In this document: positions 43,087 to 51,747 of the stretch, piece by piece
Numbering within the stretch: position 1 is the first letter of the stretch
Layout: each line of letters opens with the position of its first letter
Assembly (NCBI GenBank): GCA_018662365.1
Contig: JABJGH010000005.1
Location: 1 to 64,000 of the forward strand
Direction: 5' to 3'
DNA length: 64,000 nucleotides
Origin: Chloroflexota bacterium
GTDB taxonomy: Bacteria; Chloroflexota; Anaerolineae; Anaerolineales; UBA11579
The notes under the pieces: generated by a model
The model's database searches: none
The model's input: the letters and a program-made list of their open reading frames with translations, nothing else
Told to the model about the DNA's origin: nothing
Translations under genes and position numbers: made by a program

Positions 43087-43126
43087 AAAAATGCGGATAT
43101 GACAGCTTCGCATTGGCTTTCTAAAA

Positions 43127-43164
43127 ACCAAAACAGTAGGCTTTTAATGGCCTACTGTTTTGGT
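43127..43164 (+). repeat. Strong inverted repeat downstream of the PLD-like gene
   Basis: A perfect 15-bp stem (43127-43141 with 43150-43164) with an 8-base loop. No T run follows on either strand, so it may protect mRNA ends or act as a weak terminator. Confidence 0.65.
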
Positions 43165-43179
43165 GAAAAGGTACACCCC

Positions 43180-43215
43180 TTCTTGGGGTAGGGGGGTTGG
43201 AGAGGGGTCTGGCGA
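43180..43215. repeat. G-rich dispersed repeat, copy 1
   Basis: TCTTGGGGTAGGGGGG, then TTGGAGAGGGGTCTGGCGA. It is followed by a short hairpin (GGCGA/TCGCC). It matches copy 2 at 44149-44184 at all but two positions. Confidence 0.7.
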
Positions 43216-43410
43216 ATGAATCGCCTTCAAATATCCCCCATCGGGTGACCCAAAATTATCAATATTATAAATTTTGAGGAGCGGTTTTCGTTTACGGCGC
43301 TATGTCAGCGACCTCTATGGTTTCCCCGGTAATGTGATCGTAAGACTCAATAATAAGTTGAAAGATCACATCCAATTCGGCCATAACTGGGGGAGGTAAA
43401 GAGCATCTGA

Positions 43411-43446
43411 AAAGAAAACAGCAGAGAAAATTTCTCTGCTGTTTTC
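43411..43446 (-). terminator. Terminator of the secreted-protein gene
   Basis: A 16-bp perfect stem (43414-43429 with 43431-43446) lies 37 bases beyond the stop of the minus-strand gene. On that strand it is followed by TTT. Confidence 0.75.
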
Positions 43447-43483
43447 GGAAAGGAGTTTCACATCTTGATGCTTTCAGCGGAAA

Positions 43484-44020
43484 TTATTTGCCGCCCCGAT
43501 ACCCTTGGCCTTGGAAACCACCGCCATTGAAAGGGATGCCGTCATTCAGGCAAGTACCATCACATACACCGGCATTCATTCCCCTGCCCATCCCGCCATT
43601 CATTCCTGTAGCCATCCCATCAGCCATCAGGATAAATCCACGTGTGCTCAGCCAATCAAAGGTTTCTTGAGTGATTACACCATCCACTAAGGCTTGAGCC
43701 AATGCTTCACTATGAGCTTGCTTCACTATTTCTCTAATCTCGGTCAAATCGTAGCCAAGCTCCAGGGCGATTTCTTGGAAATTTCCATCATCTAGCAAAG
43801 CTTCATCGATACCAAGCGCATCTGCCAAATAGCTGTGAAGGTACTCTTCCAATGCGCCATCCATCTGGATATTCATTTGGATCGGTTCACCTAAGCCACT
43901 TCGCCCAAATCCTCGTCCGGGAGTCGCTGGAGCAGGTTCATCGGCAAAGGCTGTGCCTGCGAGACCTAACGAAAGGACTGCGATACCAAGTACTGTCAAA
44001 ATCATCATGCTTTTCTTCAT
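43484..44020 (-). CDS. Secreted protein with glycine/methionine-rich tail
   Basis: A 178-residue exported protein. The signal peptide (MKKSMMILTVLGIAVLSLGLAGTAFA) has a clear cleavage site after residue 26. The mature part has a helical acidic centre (LEEYLHSYLADALGIDEALLDDGNF ... QALVDGVITQETFDWL), like small secreted proteins of DUF2680-like type. The tail is rich in Gly and Met with two cysteines (GMNGGMGRGMNAG...). The Met-rich end could bind copper or silver, but this is only a possibility. It is a single gene with its own terminator. Confidence 0.78.
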   Translation of the reverse strand: MKKSMMILTVLGIAVLSLGLAGTAFADEPAPATPGRGFGRSGLGEPIQMNIQMDGALEEYLHSYLADALGIDEALLDDGNFQEIALELGYDLTEIREIVKQAHSEALAQALVDGVITQETFDWLSTRGFILMADGMATGMNGGMGRGMNAGVCDGTCLNDGIPFNGGGFQGQGYRGGK

Positions 44021-44148
44021 TTTTTTCCTCTTTTACAAGTTGTTTCGGGAAAATTCCCGTTGTTTATCTTGCCCTAATAATACACAGTGATTATGAGGAA
44101 TTTATGGATGAGTTATGAAGAAATCATGAATATTTTTTAGGGACATAT

Positions 44149-44184
44149 TTCTTGGGGTAGGGGGGGCGGAGAGGGGTCTGGCGA
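44149..44184. repeat. G-rich dispersed repeat, copy 2
   Basis: It matches copy 1 (43180) with two differences across about 35 bases, and is followed by a different 10-bp hairpin (44183-44192 with 44199-44208). Both copies flank the secreted-protein gene in the same orientation. Confidence 0.7.
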
Positions 44185-44214
44185 TGAAATCCCGTACCGG
44201 ATTTCATCAGCCTT

Positions 44215-44245
44215 AAAAAAAAGACAGCCCATTCGGACTGTCTTT
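44215..44245 (-). terminator. Terminator of the rpmH-rnpA-yidD-yidC-jag operon
   Basis: On the minus strand an 11-bp stem with one mismatch (44235-44245 with 44220-44230) is followed by eight Ts. It lies 20 bases beyond the jag stop. Confidence 0.85.
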
Positions 44246-44264
44246 GAATTTCTCTTTCGATTTC

Positions 44265-44996
44265 CTAGGCATTCGGGATGATGACAACCTTTCGGCGGGG
44301 GTCTTCGCCCACGCTTTCCGTGGTAACCTCTTCAAAATCGCGCAAAGCCATATGCACCAGCCGGCGTTCGTTGGCGGGCATCGGCTCTAAAGCCTGCTTT
44401 CGCCCCGAATTGATTGCTTGCTTTGCCATTTGTTCCGCCAGCGTTTTCAAACTTTGCTCACGGCGGGCACGATAACCTTCGATATCAATATTTACTCGAG
44501 CGCCATGGCCAATTTCTTTGCCCACGATTAGGCGGGTAATATATTGGAGCGCTTCCAAGGTTTCCGCTCGGCGGCCGATCAACACGCTCAGGTCACTGCC
44601 AGTGATATCCACGTTCACGCTTGGATAATCAGGGCTGCTATCTTCTTCATCTAGGGTAGCTTTTACTTCTGCAAAAACACCCATTTTTTCGATCAATTCA
44701 CCCACGGTTGCTTCCGAAATGGAGATCAAATTCTCTACGTGATCCCCATTAGAAGCATCATAAGTTCGGCGGGGGGCCTGTGCTCGTTTTTCAGGTGGCG
44801 CTTTATCTTCTTCAGACTTCACGGTCAGCAGCACGCGAGCATGGCGCTGGCCAATACCCAATATGCCTTTACTACCCTCATCGAGGGTTTCGACAGTCAC
44901 ATCGTCTTTTGAAAGCCCCAGCTCGGCAAGACCATCTGCAATCGCTTCTTCGATTGTGGGGGCGATCATTTCTAAAGTTGTTCTTTCTTCGGTCAT
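44265..44996 (-). CDS. jag: Jag / SpoIIIJ-associated RNA-binding protein (KhpB)
   Basis: A 243-residue protein. The Jag N-terminal domain (1-55) has EEAIADGLAELGLSKDDVTVETLDEGSKGILGIG. A KH domain (about 95-165) has VNVDITGSDLSVLIGRRAETLEALQYI, with its G-x-x-G loop as GRRA. An R3H domain (about 180-240) has EPMPANERRLVHMALRDFEEVTTESVGEDPRRKVVI. It binds RNA and is conserved next to yidC. It is the last gene of the operon. Confidence 0.95.
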   Translation of the reverse strand: MTEERTTLEMIAPTIEEAIADGLAELGLSKDDVTVETLDEGSKGILGIGQRHARVLLTVKSEEDKAPPEKRAQAPRRTYDASNGDHVENLISISEATVGELIEKMGVFAEVKATLDEEDSSPDYPSVNVDITGSDLSVLIGRRAETLEALQYITRLIVGKEIGHGARVNIDIEGYRARREQSLKTLAEQMAKQAINSGRKQALEPMPANERRLVHMALRDFEEVTTESVGEDPRRKVVIIPNA

Positions 44997-45047
44997 AGCG
45001 TCCTCTTTTTTAATCGAAATTAGAAGAATAACTGATTAATCTATGCG

Positions 45048-45809
45048 CTAGGCACTACGCTTTGGAAACAAATTTTCAAGTTTCAAACGGCCCATCAAAC
45101 CATATTGCAAAATTCCCGCAACGTTACTCGTCACAAAGTATAACGCAATCCCTGCGGATAAACTGTAGGAGATCCAAGCGATCATGATCGGCATCATCAT
45201 GGTCATTGATTTGCCCATCGCTGCGCTGGGGTCGTTGGGGTTATTGCTGGGAGGGGTCATTAATTTTGATTGTAAGAAAGATGTGATGAATACGATCACA
45301 GCCAAAACTGGAATACCAAATTCTGGCAAGAAATCCAAGAACAATCTTTCGGGTTGGCTGAGGTCACTCATCCATAAGAAGGATGAGTTCAACGGGATCA
45401 AACTGGCGGCGTTTGGCAAGCTGATGTCTTTGGTCAACTGCAATAATTCGATCGGGGTTGCAGCCATCACACGAGATATCGCACCATACAACCCAATAAT
45501 GATTGGGAACTGGAGCAAAGTGGGCAAACAAGAACCAAAGGGGTTAATTCCTTTTTCTTTGTACACTTTCATTTGTTCTTGTGCTAATTTCTCTTTGTCG
45601 TCTTTATATTTCTTCTGAACTTTTTGCCATTCTTTATCGTTATTCAGTTCTTGCATTGCTGCAGCAGATTTCATCTGAGATTGGGTAAAGGGAAAGGTTA
45701 GCAAGCGGATCAAAATAGTAAACACAATGATCGCGATGCCAAAGTTATCACCCAAAATATCATAAATAAAGAAGAGGGCGTTTGCAAACGGGATAATAAT
45801 AAAATCCAT
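45048..45809 (-). CDS. yidC: Membrane protein insertase YidC/SpoIIIJ
   Basis: A 253-residue insertase of the short type, with five membrane helices and no large periplasmic domain. The conserved positive groove residue is the Arg in ILIRLLTFPFTQSQ. The cytoplasmic hairpin WQKVQKKYKDDKEKLAQEQMKVYKEKGINPFGSCLPTLLQFPI and the MMPIMIAWISYSLSAGIALYFVTSN end are typical. It inserts and folds membrane proteins, with or without Sec. Confidence 0.95.
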   Translation of the reverse strand: MDFIIIPFANALFFIYDILGDNFGIAIIVFTILIRLLTFPFTQSQMKSAAAMQELNNDKEWQKVQKKYKDDKEKLAQEQMKVYKEKGINPFGSCLPTLLQFPIIIGLYGAISRVMAATPIELLQLTKDISLPNAASLIPLNSSFLWMSDLSQPERLFLDFLPEFGIPVLAVIVFITSFLQSKLMTPPSNNPNDPSAAMGKSMTMMMPIMIAWISYSLSAGIALYFVTSNVAGILQYGLMGRLKLENLFPKRSA

Positions 45810-45833
45810 AATTTTTTTCCTTAAGTCGGGCGA

Positions 45834-46904
45834 TTAATTTCCGGGGACAAATTCCCATTGGATCGTTCCGTTGGCATCATACGCTACCAAGATGGCTTCG
45901 ACCCCTGAAACTGGGACAATAACAAATTCGCCGGCCAAAACAGGGTCACCTAATAAAAGGGAATCCTCTTTATAAAAACGATTCCAGCGCAGTTTTCCTT
46001 CAAGATCGAGGGCATAAAAGTTGCCATCGCCAGTGCCAATGTAAACGCCATCTTCGGTCACCAATGGTGTACCCGAAACTTGGCCTTCGCCTTTGAAATT
46101 CCATAATAACTTGCCAGTGTCAGCTTCAAGGGCGTATAACCAACCACTAATATCGGTGGCATAAATGATATCGTCGACTAAAGCGGGGGGTGCCCAAATC
46201 CAATCGTTGGCTTGGAAACTCCAAACTTCAACGCCATTAGAGCTCCGGATAGCAAGGACCTCACTTTCAAAAGTACCGAGGTAAAGCACACCATCTTCGC
46301 TTATCTCAGGGCTGGTCACGGTTGTGCCGCCCAAGTCGATCGACCAAATTTCATTTCCAGTTTTATGGTTGAGGGCATATAAATGATGATCCATGGAGGC
46401 CAAATAAAGCTTTTCCCCATCATAAACAGGTTTCGCCCAAAGGGGACCTTCGGTTTCAAAGGACCATTGTTCTGTACCGCTCATATTTAGTGCATGCAAT
46501 GTGTGGTCAGCGTTAGGGGCATAGATCATCTCATCAACGAGTAAAACACTGGCAATGAAACGATTGTCATTTGCGAACATCCAGTTTTCAGTGCCATTGT
46601 TGATATTATAGGTATACAAATTATTGTTATAGCTACCGATGAATAATTGACCATCTTCTGTGATCACCGGGGGAGCAAAATAGGTCGGGCTTTTTGCGTC
46701 GGTTTCACGAGGAATGCGAGTCAATTCCGCACCATTTGTGGGATCGATCTGATAGATTCGTTGGCCTTGGGCTACAAATAAATCGTCTTCAAAAATTGTA
46801 ATACCTGGCCAGCTTGTGGTCTGAAATCGGCTTCCAGTACAAGCACTTAGTGTTAAACTGGCGGCCAAGACGAGCAGGAGTAAGATCAAGTGTTTTTTCT
46901 TCAT
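45834..46904 (-). CDS. PQQ-like beta-propeller lipoprotein
   Basis: A 356-residue lipoprotein with lipobox SACT (Cys22). About seven PQQ/BamB-type blade repeats follow, for example GTENWMFANDNRFIASVLLVDEMIYAPNADHTLHALN and GNEIWSIDLGGTTVTSPEISEDGVLYLGTFESEVLA. It is a seven- or eight-bladed propeller outside the membrane. It resembles BamB, but there is no sign of an outer membrane or other Bam genes here. It sits between yidD and yidC, an insertion not found in the usual cluster, and might help protein export or envelope assembly. Confidence 0.88.
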   Translation of the reverse strand: MKKKHLILLLLVLAASLTLSACTGSRFQTTSWPGITIFEDDLFVAQGQRIYQIDPTNGAELTRIPRETDAKSPTYFAPPVITEDGQLFIGSYNNNLYTYNINNGTENWMFANDNRFIASVLLVDEMIYAPNADHTLHALNMSGTEQWSFETEGPLWAKPVYDGEKLYLASMDHHLYALNHKTGNEIWSIDLGGTTVTSPEISEDGVLYLGTFESEVLAIRSSNGVEVWSFQANDWIWAPPALVDDIIYATDISGWLYALEADTGKLLWNFKGEGQVSGTPLVTEDGVYIGTGDGNFYALDLEGKLRWNRFYKEDSLLLGDPVLAGEFVIVPVSGVEAILVAYDANGTIQWEFVPGN

Positions 46905-46965
46905 AAAATTTGTATTTCCGTTTATCTAAATTTCGCCCTGTTTTAGGCGTTAATATCTATCTGAA

Positions 46966-47271
46966 TTATTTTACCGGGTCGTATCCACCAGTGTTAAAGG
47001 GATTACAGCGCAGGACGCGATAAAAGCCCATCCAGCTGCCTTTTATCATTCCGTATTTAAAAATTGATTGATATCCATAATGGGAGCAAGTGGGGTAAAA
47101 ACGACAGGTGTTTGCGGGAATTGCTTTTGAAAAGGTCTTCTGATAAAGCCGGATCAATGCCAAAACGACCCATCTAGGCAGATTCCATATCGTGATTGGT
47201 AAATCGCTCAGTGGGGGAGATTTGTGCTCGTGGATGATCTCAGGAGATCCGGTAATTTCTTCAGTTTCCAT
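46966..47271 (-). CDS. yidD: Membrane protein insertion efficiency factor YidD
   Basis: A 101-residue protein. The core (about 35-101) has [62 protein letters not shown], with the three conserved cysteines and the GG-DPV end. The ~30-residue N-terminal extension is unusual. The start overlaps the rnpA stop by 11 bases, so translation is coupled. Confidence 0.93.
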   Translation of the reverse strand: METEEITGSPEIIHEHKSPPLSDLPITIWNLPRWVVLALIRLYQKTFSKAIPANTCRFYPTCSHYGYQSIFKYGMIKGSWMGFYRVLRCNPFNTGGYDPVK

Positions 47272-47605
47272 AGGTTTGTAAATTCGCTCTTTTCAGGCTA
47301 TTCTCAATTACTTTCTGAACTGTATGACTTTTTTCGTCCAAAATCGGTTTTCTGGCGATCAAAACAAGGTCATAACCTTTTGGCAGTTCAGGTAAAAGGG
47401 GGGCAATTGCAGCTCGTAAAAGGCGTTTGGCTCGGTTTCTATTAATCGCGTTCCCAACTGCTCGTGCTGCCGCGACCCCAATTCGATTTCTATCTAAATT
47501 GTTTTCTAAGCTTATCAAAACAACAAGCGGGTGGGCAATAGATCGTCCATGCCTGCGTACCCGCTTAAAGTCGATTGAACTTGTGAGGCGAAATCTTCGT
47601 TTCAC
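47261..47605 (-). CDS. rnpA: Ribonuclease P protein component
   Basis: A 114-residue basic protein that helps the RNase P RNA process tRNA 5' ends. The family motif [23 protein letters not shown] (the RNR box) and [16 protein letters not shown] at the N-terminus are complete. It follows rpmH by 55 bases and is read with it, as in most bacteria. Confidence 0.95.
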   Translation of the reverse strand: MKRRFRLTSSIDFKRVRRHGRSIAHPLVVLISLENNLDRNRIGVAAARAVGNAINRNRAKRLLRAAIAPLLPELPKGYDLVLIARKPILDEKSHTVQKVIENSLKRANLQTYGN

Positions 47606-47660
47606 CGTTTATTTTCGTCTCTTTAGCTACTCGAAGGAGAATTGCTCCATTCGATGGAAA

Positions 47661-47837
47661 TTAGCTCTTCCAGTTTAATTTTTTAACGTGGTTATTCATT
47701 GCCACAGTTAGGGCATGTCGTCCCTTTCCACGGCGGTTTTTAATTACGCCACGTCCACCACGGGAGCTCATTCTTTTTCTAAACCCATGCACGCGCAATC
47801 GGCGTCTAATCTTGGGTTGGTAAGTTCTTTTAGGCAT
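47661..47837 (-). CDS. rpmH: 50S ribosomal protein L34 (bL34)
   Basis: A 58-residue, very basic protein: [18 protein letters not shown], then [27 protein letters not shown]. These are the standard bL34 blocks (KRTYQP, HGFxxRM-S-GGR-V--RR-KGR). The C-terminal ~14 residues ([13 protein letters not shown]) extend beyond the usual 44-45 residues. The gene is the first of the rpmH-rnpA-yidD-yidC-jag unit. Confidence 0.97.
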   Translation of the reverse strand: MPKRTYQPKIRRRLRVHGFRKRMSSRGGRGVIKNRRGKGRHALTVAMNNHVKKLNWKS

Positions 47838-47981
47838 TTTCTTCCTCTTCGCTTACGAAATAATATCTGTAATTTACTGACGGGCGATTATACCACTAGC
47901 CCAGTAAAATGGTCAACGAGATATTATAAAAAGCAGTAAATATTGTCGAACGAATAAACTAATAAATTTATTGATAAATTG

Positions 47982-48410
47982 CTATTCGTCCTCGGGGGAT
48001 CCAGCACTACCTGGTTGTTCTACTTCGATCACTTCGCCCCGATAATTGACCCGTATTTTTAGTCCACTCATTCCCAAATAAGCGCGACTGCCCTCAGGAA
48101 TCCCGGTTTCTAGAATCTGTTCAAATTGGTCTTCAATATTCTTTAATTGGTTATCGATCACAGCTTTGCTGAAGATGTCGTCGGCTCCGAGCATTTTTGC
48201 TGCCTGCTCACTCAATAAATCTTCATGGCCTTTGATCATATCGCCCATTTGAGATAAAACTTCTCGATCAATTTTTTCTGCTGGGATATGACGATGGAAA
48301 CCCTGATCGTTGACGACATACATCGGTTCATCACCGACTTTTGTCGCTTCAACCGGGTTATCGTATTCATCGAAAATCAATCCAGCGAATAAAGGTTCTT
48401 TTTGTGACAT
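47982..48410 (-). CDS. Conserved hypothetical acidic protein
   Basis: A 142-residue soluble acidic protein, without signal peptide or membrane helix. It has a YDNPVEATKVGDEPMYVVNDQGFHRHIPAEKID segment with a predicted beta-rich N-terminal part, a helical centre and a short strand-rich end (LKIRVNYRGEVIEVEQPG). I do not recognise a named family. It lies next to rpmH, the usual place of dnaA or other core genes, but nothing suggests a replication role. Confidence 0.7.
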   Translation of the reverse strand: MSQKEPLFAGLIFDEYDNPVEATKVGDEPMYVVNDQGFHRHIPAEKIDREVLSQMGDMIKGHEDLLSEQAAKMLGADDIFSKAVIDNQLKNIEDQFEQILETGIPEGSRAYLGMSGLKIRVNYRGEVIEVEQPGSAGSPEDE

Positions 48411-48524
48411 AGTTCAAATAGTTTACCTGATTTTATTGGCGGATGTTGTAAGAAATTTATTAAATGGGGGAGGAGGATAATTCTTGGAAATTAGATATAT
48501 ATTTGGACGAAACTCTAAAAATCT

Positions 48525-49622
48525 CTAAATAATTTCTACTTGGGTGCCGTAATTCGGGTCGTCGTTATAACTGAGCTGTTCTTGAGGAGTGACATATGGG
48601 GTGGTCCACCGATAGATCCATTTCGCATCATCTGGACTGAGGTTTATGCAGCCATGACTCCGGGGAGTACCAAAGTCATTATGCCAAAAGGCACCATGAA
48701 AAGCAATTCCCAGGTTGGTGATATAGCTTAACCAGGGCACACCGGGCAGGTCATACCCGCCAAAGAGAATATTACTGGCTAAAAGATGTTGAGAAGGACG
48801 CTTATAAAAAGTGTTGAATTCCCCTGTGGGTGTCGTGTAAAAAATATTCTTTTCGGCATCACCAGTGGAAACAATTGCGGTGAAAACTGTTTTGTCATAT
48901 TCATAAGCTGTTACAGTTTGGTTGCTCAAATCAACCTTAATTCTTTTTTCCTCTATCGGCACCTTAGGAGAAAGGAGACTAAGTTCTGAATATGGGATCA
49001 GACGAAGATGTTGTGCGGGTACATAATAATAATTGCCGACATCTTTATCATCTTTGATTTCGTACCAAGCTCGATCTTTTTGATCGAAAACCGTTCTTTT
49101 TACCCAATAAGTTGTTTTGAAATAACACCGGTAACTCGGACTAGAATTAAAAGTAGCAGTCGGATAGGCATTGGTATAGGGTACCGTAACCTCAGCTAAT
49201 ACTCCCCATTTGCTAATATCTTTGCTTACAGGATTAAAGTTGATCGATACAGGTTGAAGTAAAGAGCTGTGTAAAAAGGCATCTTTTTTGATTTCGATCC
49301 ATGGTTTTCCTGCTTTTCCTAGATCCATGTCCAATACAGTTTTCCTTACAGGGAGGATGCTGTCCTGTTTAAAGGTATGTATTTGGGGGCTATCAAAAGA
49401 GGGCTTGCTGTGCACATGAATCAGTTTGTCCATCACCCGCCCATATTTTTTGATATCACCCTCTTGATCAAATATTAATTCTTGAGGAAAAGAGGAGTTA
49501 GAGGAGAAATTTTTTATTGCAGAAGATAGCAAAAGAGGACCACTCGATGCGGAAATAAATCCGATCGTGCTAAGTCTAAGAAATTCTCTTCTGGAGAGGT
49601 TGGGTTTCTTCTGATGGGTCAT
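48525..49622 (-). CDS. L,D-transpeptidase with Tat signal
   Basis: A 365-residue exported peptidoglycan cross-linking enzyme. The N-terminus has SRREFLRLSTIGFISASSG, a twin-arginine signal. The middle (about 55-235) has two SH3-like or otherwise beta-rich repeats. The YkuD catalytic domain (about 245-350) contains the active-site HGAFWHNDFGTPRSHGCINLS with nucleophile Cys. It can form 3-3 or lipoprotein-peptidoglycan links. A second L,D-transpeptidase and an amidase are encoded just upstream. Confidence 0.93.
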   Translation of the reverse strand: MTHQKKPNLSRREFLRLSTIGFISASSGPLLLSSAIKNFSSNSSFPQELIFDQEGDIKKYGRVMDKLIHVHSKPSFDSPQIHTFKQDSILPVRKTVLDMDLGKAGKPWIEIKKDAFLHSSLLQPVSINFNPVSKDISKWGVLAEVTVPYTNAYPTATFNSSPSYRCYFKTTYWVKRTVFDQKDRAWYEIKDDKDVGNYYYVPAQHLRLIPYSELSLLSPKVPIEEKRIKVDLSNQTVTAYEYDKTVFTAIVSTGDAEKNIFYTTPTGEFNTFYKRPSQHLLASNILFGGYDLPGVPWLSYITNLGIAFHGAFWHNDFGTPRSHGCINLSPDDAKWIYRWTTPYVTPQEQLSYNDDPNYGTQVEII

Positions 49623-49741
49623 TAATATGCTAATCCGATTATTTAATACCTAAATACGATAAACCTATGGATGTAAAAAACTATTATTTCTAATTGTACT
49701 TTGATTTTTGGGATCAAAAAAATATTATCTGAAGCTATCTC

Positions 49742-50746
49742 TTAATAATGGACATTTACCCAAGTACCCACTGTTGCAAAATTGTACATCCAGGCCGCAT
49801 CGGATTGGGATAAATTCACACAACCATGGCTCATTGGTGTGCCAAAATTTGAGTGCCAATACGTACCATGGATCGCGTAACCAGAATAGAAATACATCAC
49901 ATGGGGGACGCCTGGCAAATTATATCCGGGTCCAGACATCGTTTGGGAATTATATTTAATATATATTTGGAAAGAACCAACAACGGTTGGATACTGCCAT
50001 GTGCCGGTCGAGGCAATAAAGCTATTGACAATTGTATTCCCCTGATAGGCAGTAACTCTTTGTTGGCTGAGATCTACATCGATCCAAGCACCATTTTGGC
50101 TGAAGGTCGGTTCATAGGTATCAACCACTGGTACGGGTGTGGGGGGAGGATAGGTCGCTGTAGGAGTAAATGTTGCAGTTGGCAAAGGAGTAGGTGTATT
50201 TGTTGGCGTTGTTGTTGGAGTTGTTGTGGGTGTAGAGGTAGTTGTGGCTGTTGCGGTATGTGTTTCTTTGACAACGACGACAGAAAAATCTTCATTTCCC
50301 TGAGAGTTTAGCGGGGCAGGAATTAAATTGGGGACTGAGAAACCAATCACTGCAATTAATCCAATGATCAACAAGGGGCCAGCAACTAAGCTAAGTATAT
50401 TTTTCCTGGGTTTTGAAATAGAAGGTTCATAGATATCTGCCTTCTCTGAGGCATAAACAATTTTGGGTTCAGGTCTTTCCACTTTTGGGACTCTGTTGCG
50501 CGCCCATGCCATCCCCTTTTTTGCCATCTTGCTTTCTGGGTTGATTTCTAAAGCCCGTTTAAGATATTCTACACTTGCTTTGGGCGATGCCAAAGCTGCC
50601 AAAATGATCCATGGTTCTTCCCGGTTAGGTAGAACGGCAACAGCTTGCATTGCCCAATGTCTTGCTTCTGCTTTATTCCCACTCAATAATGCTTTATTGG
50701 CAATTTTTATTAATTTTATTGCTGAGGGACTAGGTTTTGTGATCAT
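49742..50746 (-). CDS. L,D-transpeptidase with TPR-like cytoplasmic part and membrane anchor
   Basis: A 334-residue protein. Residues 1-70 form a TPR-like helical segment (ALLSGNKAEARHWAMQAVAVLPN), unusual because it precedes the membrane helix (about 118-140) and so is cytoplasmic. A threonine/proline-rich linker (about 150-205) follows, then a YkuD domain with HGTYWHSNFGTPMSHGCVNLS. The pairing of a cytoplasmic TPR with an exported catalytic domain suggests a link to an internal partner. It overlaps the amidase stop as ATGA. Confidence 0.92.
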   Translation of the reverse strand: MITKPSPSAIKLIKIANKALLSGNKAEARHWAMQAVAVLPNREEPWIILAALASPKASVEYLKRALEINPESKMAKKGMAWARNRVPKVERPEPKIVYASEKADIYEPSISKPRKNILSLVAGPLLIIGLIAVIGFSVPNLIPAPLNSQGNEDFSVVVVKETHTATATTTSTPTTTPTTTPTNTPTPLPTATFTPTATYPPPTPVPVVDTYEPTFSQNGAWIDVDLSQQRVTAYQGNTIVNSFIASTGTWQYPTVVGSFQIYIKYNSQTMSGPGYNLPGVPHVMYFYSGYAIHGTYWHSNFGTPMSHGCVNLSQSDAAWMYNFATVGTWVNVHY

Positions 50747-51531
50747 TCGGCATCTGGTAAGGAGGCATCTTCATTACGAATATAACAAAGAATACCCTGA
50801 GTAATTCCTTCGGCAACGAGATCGGGGTTTTGAGTGAGTAATTGCCGGTCTAAATTCATGAAACCAACCTCAATAATTGCAGCGGCAGTTTGATTATGGA
50901 TTTCATTAAAAGCATGATAACTGGTCATATCTTCGGTAACTGATCCTGCATGGAAATTTAATTTGGTTGCTTCCATATATCTGCTAGTAAGACAGGCCAC
51001 TAGGCGATTGGCATTGTCTAAATGTGAGGTTGCTAAGGCAGCAGCGACTTTGAATCCTGTTGCCTGATTGTTGATGAATGCACAAGAGTCGGCATGTATT
51101 GAAACCAAAGCTAAAGCACGATATTGGGGGAGACGATCATCCTTTTCACCAAGTAAGTCCACATCAAATCCCTCGCTAATTAAATTTGCTCTTACACGAT
51201 CTGCGATACTAAAATTGATGTCTACTTCTTGCAAATTTGTTCCATCTTCACAAACCGCTCCACTGTCAAATTGATAATGACCGGAAACAATCCCAATTCG
51301 AGGCCTCGGTCTTGGTGTAGGCGTGGGTAAAAATTGCCCATCACTGCCATCATTGGGAGAAAAAACATCACCAAAGCTGTCACCAAGGCCAAAGGGGATT
51401 AATCCTAAAGGGGTCCAAGTGGTGAAAAGAGTAGCCAATATTGCGCCACTAAATAGGACAATCCATAATTGTCTGAGTAGTTTTACACGAGCAGGTTTTT
51501 CACTCAGAGGTTTTTCATTTTGATTTTCCAT
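50743..51531 (-). CDS. N-acetylmuramoyl-L-alanine amidase (Amidase_3)
   Basis: A 262-residue membrane-anchored hydrolase of peptidoglycan stem peptides. One helix (about 20-40) precedes a zinc amidase domain with the metal ligands in SGHYQFDSGAV, LQEVDINFSIA and SIHADSC, and the catalytic Glu in AAIIEVGFM. The reading frame extends 21 codons further, but the ATG at 51531 has an AGGACA site and starts MENQNEKPLSE, which looks right for a membrane anchor. It is coupled to the L,D-transpeptidase gene behind it. Confidence 0.9.
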   Translation of the reverse strand: MENQNEKPLSEKPARVKLLRQLWIVLFSGAILATLFTTWTPLGLIPFGLGDSFGDVFSPNDGSDGQFLPTPTPRPRPRIGIVSGHYQFDSGAVCEDGTNLQEVDINFSIADRVRANLISEGFDVDLLGEKDDRLPQYRALALVSIHADSCAFINNQATGFKVAAALATSHLDNANRLVACLTSRYMEATKLNFHAGSVTEDMTSYHAFNEIHNQTAAAIIEVGFMNLDRQLLTQNPDLVAEGITQGILCYIRNEDASLPDAE

Positions 51532-51747
51532 ATCGATTGTCCTATTATTATTTATTTTGAACTGGTTTTCAGGTGAAAAAAGGGAAGTTTTCATATTAAA
51601 TCATAAAAAATCGCAACTTTCACCCCCTAAAAGGAGTTTAGAGGTCTATAATGACTTTGTATCTCTAAAAAACATGAATTTAATTGCTCATCTATATATT
51701 TAAATTATGATAAAAAGTTGATATTCCTCGGATAAAATAATTAAATC

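Larger units (their letters stand above)
43087..43483. other. Intergenic region with hairpins and one repeat copy
   Basis: This 397-base stretch holds a 15-bp inverted repeat (43127-43164), a copy of a G-rich repeat (43180-43215) and a terminator for the minus-strand gene (43411-43446). A 30-codon minus-strand frame (43292-43384, MAELDVIFQLIIESYD...) has coding-like composition and could be a gene remnant. Nothing else is recognisable. Confidence 0.5.

Noticed and set aside
43292-43384. A 30-codon minus-strand frame starting MAELDVIFQLIIESYDHITG
   Set aside because: The composition looks coding, but it is very short, has no clear ribosome-binding site and no recognised relative. It may be a gene remnant, so it is mentioned only in the intergenic entry.
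47838-47981. Possible replication origin next to rpmH
   Set aside because: The stretch is AT-rich, but I see no DnaA-box (TTATCCACA-like) cluster and dnaA is absent.
49742-50311. Plus-strand frames rich in Cys/Arg/Gly opposite the L,D-transpeptidase linker
   Set aside because: These are antisense images of the threonine/proline-rich linker codons and not genes.
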